The translations under genes were made by a program, and so were the position numbers. Shown in pieces: positions 1-5,017 of a stretch of DNA of 6,208 bases (positions within the stretch are counted from its first letter, which is position 1; each line of letters begins with the position of its first letter). Source of the stretch: Caulobacteraceae bacterium. GTDB lineage: Bacteria; Pseudomonadota; Alphaproteobacteria; Caulobacterales; Caulobacteraceae. The notes beneath the pieces were generated by a model. It had not been told where the DNA came from. It searched no databases and saw only the letters and a list, made by a program, of their open reading frames with translations. Where the stretch lies: the NCBI GenBank assembly GCA_013815405.1, contig JACDGF010000140.1, positions 1-6,208 of the forward strand, read 5' to 3'.

Positions 1-170
1 CCCTGGCGGAGGCGGACGTCGTGCTGGGCCGCCCGGCCGACTGGCGCGCCGTCGTCGCCCGCGAGACCGGCGAGCGCCTCCCCGACGCCCAGGGCGCGAT
101 CCTGCGCGCCGCCTGCGAGAACCTGGCCGGCGCCTACGCCGTGCTGGACCGCGCCAAAGGGCGGGGGTGA
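1..170 (+). CDS. C-terminal end of an unidentified protein (5' part outside window)
   Basis: The frame starting at base 3 is open from the window edge to a TGA at 168-170 and gives 55 residues, beginning LAEADVVLGRPADW and ending AYAVLDRAKGRG. All but one sense codon end in G or C, matching the complete genes nearby, so this frame is real coding sequence even though another frame is also open here. The visible part is alanine- and arginine-rich, looks helical and soluble, and has no membrane segment or catalytic motif I recognise. I cannot assign a family from this tail. The gene converges on the crotonase gene, with 93 bp between the two stop codons, so they are not in the same operon. Confidence 0.7.
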   Translation, partial: LAEADVVLGRPADWRAVVARETGERLPDAQGAILRAACENLAGAYAVLDRAKGRG

Positions 171-183
171 GGCGGCCGATCGG

Positions 184-220
184 TTGCCAAAAACTTGCCA
201 AATGTTGCCATTTGTTGCCC
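184..220. repeat. Four helically phased TTGCC(A/C) hexamers between convergent genes
   Basis: TTGCCA occurs at 184-189, 195-200 and 205-210, followed by TTGCCC at 215-220. The start-to-start distances are 11, 10 and 10 bp, about one DNA helical turn each, so all copies lie on the same face. The spacers are A/T-rich, unlike the surrounding DNA. Within the array CAAATG (199-204) and CATTTG (209-214) form a 6-bp inverted repeat around TTGC. The array lies between the stop codons of two converging genes, so it is not at an obvious promoter. It could be a protein-binding array, a weak transcription-termination structure, or the remnant of a tandem duplication. The repeats are directly visible; any function is inference. 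Confidence 0.5.
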
Positions 221-263
221 TGAACCCGCCATCCCGGAACCGGCGCGATCCCGTCGGCTCGAC

Positions 264-1049
264 TCACGCCCGCGGGCGCTTTGCCCGCCAAGCCGCCATC
301 ATCCTCCCCGGCTCATCCATCTTGAAGGCGGCGGCGAAAGCATCGGCGCCGGCGGCGATGGCGTCCTTCAGGGGAAGGTCTTCCCAGGCGCGGATCAGGG
401 CCTTCTGCAGGCGGACCGCGCGAGGGCCGGCGACCAGGAGACTGGCGAGTCGAGCCTCGACGGCGGCGTCCAGACCGGCGGCGGGAACGACGGCGTCGAC
501 CAGCCCCATGCGAAGCGCGGCGTCCGCGTCGAAGGTCTCGCCCAGCAGCAGCATCTCCCGCGCCCGGCCCCAGCCGACCAGGCCCGGCAGCAGGGCCGCC
601 TCCACCACCGAGGGGATGCCGAGCTTCACCTCCGGCATGCCGAACGTCGCGCCCTCCGCCGCCACCCTCAGGTCGCACGAGGCCGCCAGCTCCAGGCCCG
701 CGCCCAGGGCATGGCCTCCGATCCGCGCGATCACCGGAACCGGCGCCGCGCGCACCGCCGCGCAGCAGCGGTGGACCTTGCCGATGAACGCCCGGGCGGC
801 CTCGGGCCCCGAGAGGGAGGCCATCTCATCCACGTCCGCCCCGCCGACGAACGCCCGGTCCCCCGCGCCGGTCAGCACGATGGAGCGCAGGTCGTCCTCG
901 GCCGCCAGGGTCTCGAAAGCTTGGACGAAAGCCCCCATCACGGTGGAGTTCAGCACATTGAGTTTCGCCGCATTGTCGAGGGTGACGAAGGCCACGGCGC
1001 CGCCGGAGCGGGCTTCGCGGCGGACGTGGACGGCTGGGGTTTCGGGCAT
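264..1049 (-). CDS. Enoyl-CoA hydratase/isomerase family protein (crotonase fold)
   Basis: This 261-aa protein has the usual length for a single-domain crotonase, a family that hydrates, isomerises or otherwise processes acyl-CoA thioesters in the cytoplasm. Visible family features are the N-terminal strand VAFVTLDN (19-26), the CoA-binding and first oxyanion-hole segment AFVGGADVDEM (66-76), and the second oxyanion-hole and active-site segment GHALGAGLELAASCD (112-126). These are followed by FGMPEVKLGIPS (136-147). Both glutamates that act in classical enoyl-CoA hydratases appear conserved, as E120 and E140. After the second one the sequence reads IPSVVEAALLP, not the common GAGGTQRLPR form, which marks a distinct subgroup, so the exact substrate is unknown. 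The ATG at 1047-1049 is chosen because it leaves about 18 residues before the first strand. The frame stays open upstream to an ATG at 1203-1205, but that extension is low-complexity and runs through hairpin DNA. No strong Shine-Dalgarno is seen. The gene is divergent from the GH3 gene, with the IS between them. Confidence 0.9.
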   Translation of the reverse strand: MPETPAVHVRREARSGGAVAFVTLDNAAKLNVLNSTVMGAFVQAFETLAAEDDLRSIVLTGAGDRAFVGGADVDEMASLSGPEAARAFIGKVHRCCAAVRAAPVPVIARIGGHALGAGLELAASCDLRVAAEGATFGMPEVKLGIPSVVEAALLPGLVGWGRAREMLLLGETFDADAALRMGLVDAVVPAAGLDAAVEARLASLLVAGPRAVRLQKALIRAWEDLPLKDAIAAGADAFAAAFKMDEPGRMMAAWRAKRPRA

Positions 1050-1139
1050 GGAACCATTGGCGGGCCGGCTCGCTGATTGACGCCTTGAACGGGTCAAAGT
1101 CCAGAACCGAGGACGCGCGCCAAGCTGGAGCCCCCTTCC

Positions 1140-1173
1140 CCGGCTTCGCCGGTACTTCCCCCATAGGGGGAAG
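1140..1173. repeat. Pair of intergenic hairpins (C-rich/G-rich palindrome)
   Basis: Two adjacent perfect inverted repeats are visible. CCGGC (1140-1144) pairs with GCCGG (1148-1152) around TTC. CTTCCCCC (1155-1162) pairs with GGGGGAAG (1166-1173) around ATA. A further C/T-rich arm at 1131-1139 could pair alternatively with the G-rich arm. Neither is followed by a T-run on either strand, and the region lies upstream of the crotonase gene, so a terminator role for that gene is unlikely. The design resembles the dispersed intergenic palindromes common in Caulobacterales genomes; that match is from memory and not checked. The palindrome interrupted by the IS 20 bp to the right has the same kind of arms. 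Confidence 0.65.
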
Positions 1174-1190
1174 AGAAAACAAACGCTCTC

Positions 1191-1208
1191 CTCCCTCCCC
1201 TTCATGGG
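1191..1208. repeat. Left half of the palindrome interrupted by the IS
   Basis: The sequence CTCCCTCCCCTTCATGGG directly abuts the left end of the IS. Its last 12 bases (1197-1208) are the exact reverse complement of 2401-2412 on the other side of the IS. Together the halves look like one C-rich/G-rich hairpin of the kind seen at 1155-1173, now split by the insertion. If CATG is taken as the duplicated target, the rebuilt centre is TTCATGAA, with CCCTCCCC on one side and GGGGGAGGG on the other. Confidence 0.6.
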
Positions 1209-1228
1209 CAGGGCTATCGCATATGAGT
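1209..1228. repeat. IS left terminal inverted repeat (transposase 3' end)
   Basis: It reads inward from CAGGG and ends ATCGCATATGAGT, with an internal CATATG palindrome. It pairs with 2381-2400 at 18 of 20 positions. The two mismatches are at 1214 and 1215, which are bases of the transposase TAG stop codon (1214-1216 on the minus strand), so the transposase reading frame ends inside the repeat. Confidence 0.85.
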
Positions 1229-2314
1229 CATGAGGTTGAGGAGTTCTTGGGGGTTCCAGCCGGCCTTGAGTCTTTTGTGGCTGAGGGTGATTTTCCTGGG
1301 GTCGCTTCTGAGCACATTGAGGGCGAGACGTCTGAGGGCGGCGAGGTTGGCGGGCCCGTTCTTTTTTCTGGTTCGGGCCTGATCTTCGCCCATCAGGACA
1401 TCGAGCTGCCAGTGCGGGTTGTTTTCTATCTCCCAGTGGCTTTGGACTGTCCGCAGCAGTTCGGCCGGGGCCATGCGCCTGGACAGGGCATAGGCGCGCA
1501 CCTCGTGTTTGGTGGTTTCGCCGCAGGTTCGCCAGACCTCGACGCGGGCGACGGCGACAAGCCCGACCAGGGCCTTGGGGCCGGGGGTCTGGGTGAAGGA
1601 TGTGACGATGACGCGGCGGACCTCATGACGGCCGTGGGCTTCGGTCTCGGTCTCGAAGATCGGCGCGCGGGGGCGGGCGGCGGCCTTGTCCAGGGCGGCG
1701 CCCGCTTGGGCGGCCAGCTTGGACTGGTTGCCCTTGATGGCGATCACGTAGTGGCCGCCGCCGCCGCGGAGGGCCTTGGTCATCCGTCGATGGCAATGCA
1801 GGGCGTCGGCGGTGACGGTGCGGCCTTTGAGACAGAGGATGTTCAGGGCCTCGATGGCCCCCTGGGCTTCGCCGCCCTTGGCGGCCAGCACCGGGGCCAG
1901 GCTCATGAACGCCTCGCAGTCGAACACCGTGACCATCAGCGGCGGCATGTGGGCGCGGCCCTTGTCGTAGGCGCCGCGCAGGCTCTTGCCGTCCACCGCC
2001 AGATGGCCGCGCGTGTCGGCCCGCGCCTGGGCGCCGAAAGCGGCCATGAAGCGTCCAAAGGCGGTGGCGAACGCGTCGGGGTCGAGCATGCCGAACACGG
2101 CGCTGAAGGTGTTGTGGCTGGGCGCGCCGTTCTTCAACGGCACGATTTGGCGCAACAACTCCAACCGGGTCTCGGCGAACACCGCCAACCCCGTGCAATC
2201 GACCGCTCCACACAGAACCGCCGCCAGCGCCACGAACAGAATATCCGTCAGCTCGTGCCGGATGTTGTATCGGCGCGGGTCCGGAACCTCGTCCAGTATC
2301 TCGATGATCGTCAT
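1214..2314 (-). CDS. ISAs1-family DDE transposase
   Basis: This 366-aa protein is full length for the family and catalyses cut-and-join reactions at the ends of its own IS. The N-terminal part (about 1-95, starting MTIIEILDEVPDPRR) matches the DDE-transposase-associated domain typical of ISAs1 and H-repeat proteins. The catalytic RNase H-like domain follows. It contains HLAVDGKSLRG (104-114, first Asp D108), VTADALHC (167-174, second Asp D170), HYVIAIKGNQ (188-197), and the C-terminal signature SHWEIENNPHWQLDV (292-306), where E297 is the likely third catalytic residue. The GEDQAR stretch follows. No frameshift or internal stop is seen, so the protein looks functional. The ATG at 2312-2314 has a GGGAGG Shine-Dalgarno six bases upstream. 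The C-terminal residues THMR are encoded within the left inverted repeat. The family is certain; the individual catalytic residues are inferred from motif position. Confidence 0.95.
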   Translation of the reverse strand: MTIIEILDEVPDPRRYNIRHELTDILFVALAAVLCGAVDCTGLAVFAETRLELLRQIVPLKNGAPSHNTFSAVFGMLDPDAFATAFGRFMAAFGAQARADTRGHLAVDGKSLRGAYDKGRAHMPPLMVTVFDCEAFMSLAPVLAAKGGEAQGAIEALNILCLKGRTVTADALHCHRRMTKALRGGGGHYVIAIKGNQSKLAAQAGAALDKAAARPRAPIFETETEAHGRHEVRRVIVTSFTQTPGPKALVGLVAVARVEVWRTCGETTKHEVRAYALSRRMAPAELLRTVQSHWEIENNPHWQLDVLMGEDQARTRKKNGPANLAALRRLALNVLRSDPRKITLSHKRLKAGWNPQELLNLMTHMR

Positions 2315-2319
2315 GAAAA

Positions 2320-2325
2320 CCTCCC
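2320..2325 (-). promoter_or_regulatory. Shine-Dalgarno site of the transposase
   Basis: On the minus strand GGGAGG is followed by TTTTC and then the ATG at 2312-2314. The strong match to the 16S rRNA tail at short spacing supports this start over any other in the frame. I see no convincing promoter hexamers between it and the IS end. Confidence 0.7.
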
Positions 2326-2380
2326 AAAACCAGGACGGTCTTCAGAATCGATCACGACTCCCAGTGCAAGAGGTCCGAAA

Positions 2381-2400
2381 ACTCATATGCGATTCCCCTG
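2381..2400. repeat. IS right terminal inverted repeat (transposase 5' end)
   Basis: It reads ACTCATATGCGAT and ends CCCCTG on the plus strand, the reverse complement of the left repeat except at two adjacent positions. Where the left copy encodes the TAG stop on the transposase strand, the equivalent triplet here is TTC. The repeat lies about 67 bp upstream of the transposase start codon. Confidence 0.85.
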
Positions 2401-2418
2401 CCCATGAAGGGGGAGGGG
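2401..2418. repeat. Right half of the palindrome interrupted by the IS
   Basis: CCCATGAAGGGGGAGGGG directly abuts the right end of the IS. Bases 2401-2412 are the exact reverse complement of 1197-1208. Further right, GGGCC (2416-2420) and GGCCC (2434-2438) form a weaker inverted repeat around an alternating GC stretch, which may belong to the same intergenic repeat unit. Confidence 0.6.
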
Positions 2419-2509
2419 CCCGCAGCGCGCGCAGGCCCTCGTCAAGGACCCGTCTTGCCCCAACTCCGGCCCCCGACGTAGGGTCGCGGTGAGAGGCAGG
2501 AAGCGCGCC
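2419..2509 (+). other. Leader of the GH3/TPR transcription unit
   Basis: These 91 bases lie between the IS-split palindrome and the GH3 start codon and must carry the GH3 ribosome-binding site. The best promoter-like pair I can find is TTGCCC (2455-2460) with TAGGGT (2479-2484) at 18 bp, a weak match. No operator-like inverted repeat close to the start codon is evident. The IS ends only 109 bp upstream of the GH3 ATG, so any activator site farther upstream in the ancestral intergenic region has been moved about 1.2 kb away. An outward promoter in the IS end is possible but not visible. Confidence 0.35.
2497..2503 (+). promoter_or_regulatory. Shine-Dalgarno site favouring the ATG start of GH3
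   Basis: CAGGAAG ends six bases before the ATG at 2510-2512, a suitable spacing. It supports that ATG over the in-frame GTG at 2489, which would add only seven residues and has no purine-rich site at proper spacing. Confidence 0.5.
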
Positions 2510-5014
2510 ATGGAACGATCGGACACCGCCGCCGCCCACGCCTTCGCCGACCCCACGTTGCCCCTCGAAACCCGCGTCGAAGATCTCCTCTCGCGCCTCA
2601 CCCTCGAGGAGAAGGTGGCGCTGATGGCCGGGTCGGCGTCCTTCACCCTGGAAGGGGTGGAGCGGCTGGGTGTCCCCGCCATCCGGGTCACCGACGGGCC
2701 GACGGGCGTGCGCTCCAACGAAGGGGAGGCGGCGACCGTGTTCCCGGTGGGCGTGGCCATGGCCTCGACCTGGAACCCGGATCTCGCCCGCGAGGTGGCC
2801 GGCGCCATCGCCCGCGAGGCCCTGGCGCTGGGGAACCGCGTGGTCCTCGCGCCCACCATCAACATCGCGCGCACACCGCTGTGGGGGCGAAGTTTCGAGA
2901 CCTATTCGGAGGACCCCTACCTCGCCGGCGCCCTAGGCGCGGCCTTCGTCGAGGGCCTGCAGGGCGAGGGGGTGGGCGCCTCGCTAAAGCACTATGCGGT
3001 CAACAACCAGGAAGAGGGCCGCATGACGGTCAGCGCGCGGGTGGACGAGCGGACCCTGCGCGAACTCTACCTCGCCGCCTTCGAGTGGGTGGTGAAGACC
3101 GCCGACCCGTGGACGGTGATGGCGTCCTACAACAAGGTCAATGGAACCTATGCGACCGAACACCGCGCGCTTCTGATCGACATTCTCAAGGGCGAGTGGG
3201 GCTACGACGGGGTGGTGGTGTCCGACTGGGGGGCGGTCCATTCCACGGACGCGGCGGCCAACGGCGGCAATGACCTGGAGATGCCCGGCCCCCCGCGATG
3301 GTTCGGCGAGAAGTTGCTGGCCGCCGTCCGCGCCGGCGAGGTCGGCCAAGCGCGGATCGACGATGCGGCGCGGCGCATGGTCCGGCTGATCCTGCGCACC
3401 GGCGCCCTGGACGGCAAGCCGGCGCCCAAAGGGGAGTTACGTTCAAAACGCCATCGCGACGTCGCCGCCCGGGCCGCGGAGGAGGCGGTGGTGCTGCTGA
3501 AGAACGAGGGCGATCTCCTGCCCTTCGACCCCGCCACGATCCGAACCGTGGCGGTGGTCGGCCCCAACGCGGCGGCGCGGCGCATCCAGGGCGGGGGTTC
3601 TTCCCAAGTGCGCGCCGGGCGGCGGATCTCGATCCTCCAGGCGATCGAAGAGCTTCTGGCGGGCCGGTGCGAGGTGACCCACGCCGACGGCGGCGACAAT
3701 GAGCCGGTTCCGCCGGCGGCGCGCCCGGACCTGTTCAGCCCCGACGCGGCGCGGGGGCAGGCCGGCCTGCTGTGCGAATACTTCGCCGCCCGGGGCTTCG
3801 ACGCGGCGCCCTTCCGCGCCCGGCCCGAGCGCCAGATCGGCAAGCTGGTCGGGACGGCGGCGGCGAGCCGCCTGGGCGAGGGGATCGGCGCCCTGCGCTG
3901 GAGCGGCTGGTTCTGGCCGGCCCGCGACGGACGCCATGAATTTTCCATCCGCGCGCCGGGCGTCTCGCGCCTGATCCTGGACGGCGAGATCCTGATCGAC
4001 GAGGCGACGGCGGGCGGGGCCGACCGGATGGACGTGGCGGGCGTGAGCGTGATCCGCCGCATCGCCGCGGCGAGCCTGATCGCCGGCCGGGGCTACCCTA
4101 TCGTCGTCGACTATGTGCGCCCGCCGCCGAGCGACGCCCCGGCCTGGGAATATGTCGGCGTCGGGGTGCGCCAGCCCTGCGGCGACATCCCAGAGGCGGC
4201 GGCCCTGGCGGCTTCGGCGGACGTCGCGATCGTGGTGGTGGGCGCTGCTTCGGTAAGCGAGGCGGAGGGCTATGACCGCGAGAGCCTCGATCTGCCGGGC
4301 GACCAGAACGCCCTGGTCGAGGCGGTGCTGGCCGCCAATCCGCGAACCGTCGTGGTGCTGGTCACGGGCGCGCCCTACGCCTTGCCGTGGATCGACCACG
4401 CCCCCGCCGTGCTGGAAGCCTGGCTGGGGGGCGAGGAAGGGCCGGATGCGACCGCACGCATCCTTTTCGGCGCCGCTGAGCCTTCGGGGAGGCTGCCGGT
4501 GACCTTTCCCCGCCGGATCGAGGACACGCCGGCCCATCCCTTCTATCCCGGCGGAGCGGAGGCGCACTACGGCGAGGGCCTCTTCGTCGGCTACCGTCAC
4601 TTCGACCGCGCGGCCGAGCCGCCGATGTTCCCGTTCGGGTATGGCCTGACCTACACCCGCTTCGCCTACGCCGATCTGGAGGCGCCGGAGGCGGCGCGGG
4701 CCGGCGACACGGTCGAGGTGAGCTTCACCCTGGCCAACGCCGGCCAGCGGCCAGGCAAGGAGACCGCCCAGCTCTACGTCCGGCCGCGCGGGCCCAGCGT
4801 CGAGCGGCCGGTCAAGGAGTTGAAGGGCTTTTCCAAGGTCGCCCTTGCGCCCGGCGAACGGCGCCGGGTGACGCTCAGCCTCGACGCCCGCGCCTTTTCC
4901 TTCTGGGACCCGGAGAGCCGCGGCTGGGTCGCGGAGCCCGGCGCTTATGACCTCTTGATCGGCGGCTCGGCGGCGGACATCGAACTGCAGGCGACGGTGC
5001 GGCTGGAGGGGTAG
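2510..5014 (+). CDS. Glycoside hydrolase family 3 beta-glycosidase with PA14 insert
   Basis: This 834-aa retaining exo-beta-glycosidase most likely removes terminal beta-glucose (or a related sugar) from oligosaccharides or glycosides. The GH3 N-terminal barrel (about 20-300) has VTDGPTGVR with D62, ARTPLWGRSFETYSEDPYL, the sugar-binding pair K160-H161 in KHYAVNNQE, SYNKVNG, and VVVSDWGAV with the nucleophile D239. The GH3 C-terminal domain follows (RIQGGGSSQVR near 359) but is interrupted at about 417-545 by a PA14-like domain (GLLCEYF, RWSGWFWPARDGRHEF, LILDGEILID, YPIVVDY). It then resumes with SEAEGYDRESLDLP, where E586 in EGYDR is the likely acid/base. FPFGYGLTYTRF leads to a fibronectin III-like domain (about 733-822). 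The layout is that of the Kluyveromyces BglI and Streptomyces DesR type. No signal peptide or membrane segment is seen, suggesting the cytoplasm. The substrate cannot be read from the sequence; beta-xylosidase or a natural-product glycosidase are alternatives. The TPR gene follows after 3 bp. Confidence 0.95.
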   Translation: MERSDTAAAHAFADPTLPLETRVEDLLSRLTLEEKVALMAGSASFTLEGVERLGVPAIRVTDGPTGVRSNEGEAATVFPVGVAMASTWNPDLAREVAGAIAREALALGNRVVLAPTINIARTPLWGRSFETYSEDPYLAGALGAAFVEGLQGEGVGASLKHYAVNNQEEGRMTVSARVDERTLRELYLAAFEWVVKTADPWTVMASYNKVNGTYATEHRALLIDILKGEWGYDGVVVSDWGAVHSTDAAANGGNDLEMPGPPRWFGEKLLAAVRAGEVGQARIDDAARRMVRLILRTGALDGKPAPKGELRSKRHRDVAARAAEEAVVLLKNEGDLLPFDPATIRTVAVVGPNAAARRIQGGGSSQVRAGRRISILQAIEELLAGRCEVTHADGGDNEPVPPAARPDLFSPDAARGQAGLLCEYFAARGFDAAPFRARPERQIGKLVGTAAASRLGEGIGALRWSGWFWPARDGRHEFSIRAPGVSRLILDGEILIDEATAGGADRMDVAGVSVIRRIAAASLIAGRGYPIVVDYVRPPPSDAPAWEYVGVGVRQPCGDIPEAAALAASADVAIVVVGAASVSEAEGYDRESLDLPGDQNALVEAVLAANPRTVVVLVTGAPYALPWIDHAPAVLEAWLGGEEGPDATARILFGAAEPSGRLPVTFPRRIEDTPAHPFYPGGAEAHYGEGLFVGYRHFDRAAEPPMFPFGYGLTYTRFAYADLEAPEAARAGDTVEVSFTLANAGQRPGKETAQLYVRPRGPSVERPVKELKGFSKVALAPGERRRVTLSLDARAFSFWDPESRGWVAEPGAYDLLIGGSAADIELQATVRLEG
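5005..5011 (+). promoter_or_regulatory. Shine-Dalgarno site of the TPR gene, inside the GH3 3' end
   Basis: GGAGGGG lies within the last GH3 codons, six bases before the ATG at 5018-5020. Its position across the gene junction, with only 3 bp between stop and start, indicates one transcript and possible translational coupling. Confidence 0.7.
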
Positions 5015-5017
5015 GCC

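Larger units (their letters stand above)
1209..2400 (-). mobile_element. ISAs1-family insertion sequence, apparently complete
   Basis: A single intact DDE transposase gene on the minus strand is bounded by 20-bp terminal inverted repeats matching at 18 of 20 positions. Both outer ends begin CAGGG, which I recall as the usual tip for ISAs1 elements. The total length of 1192 bp is near the lower end of the range for this family. The inverted similarity continues outward for 12 more bases on each side (1197-1208 against 2401-2412), so the true tips could lie further out, or the element sits in a palindromic target. No 8-10 bp direct repeat flanks the CAGGG tips: the flanking 8-mers TTCATGGG and CCCATGAA are reverse complements sharing only the central CATG as a direct repeat. 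The left end of the element has more A/T and G-T rich codons than the neighbouring genes, consistent with acquisition. The insertion lies between divergent genes and breaks no visible reading frame. Confidence 0.88.

Noticed and set aside
184..1080. Two long plus-strand open frames opposite the crotonase gene
   Set aside because: The products are Ala/Arg/Ser- or Gly/Arg-rich with no family motif, while the opposite strand encodes a clear crotonase with conserved active-site residues.
1069..1097. Possible promoter for the crotonase gene (TTGACC on the minus strand at 1092-1097)
   Set aside because: The -35-like hexamer is good, but at 16-18 bp spacing no -10-like hexamer exists (AGCGAG or CAGCGA).
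1140..1173. Intrinsic terminator
   Set aside because: The hairpins are strong but have no T-run on either strand and lie upstream of the genes on both sides.
1050..1205. N-terminal extension of the crotonase to an ATG at 1203-1205
   Set aside because: The extra 52 residues are Arg-rich, derive from hairpin DNA and the IS flank, and are not part of any crotonase. The ATG at 1049 fits the family length.
1085..2407. Plus-strand open frame of 440 codons across the IS
   Set aside because: It is antisense to an intact transposase with conserved catalytic motifs. Its end only mirrors the terminal repeat.
2489..2509. GTG start for GH3 at 2489
   Set aside because: It adds seven basic residues with no good ribosome-binding site, whereas CAGGAAG is well placed for the ATG at 2510.
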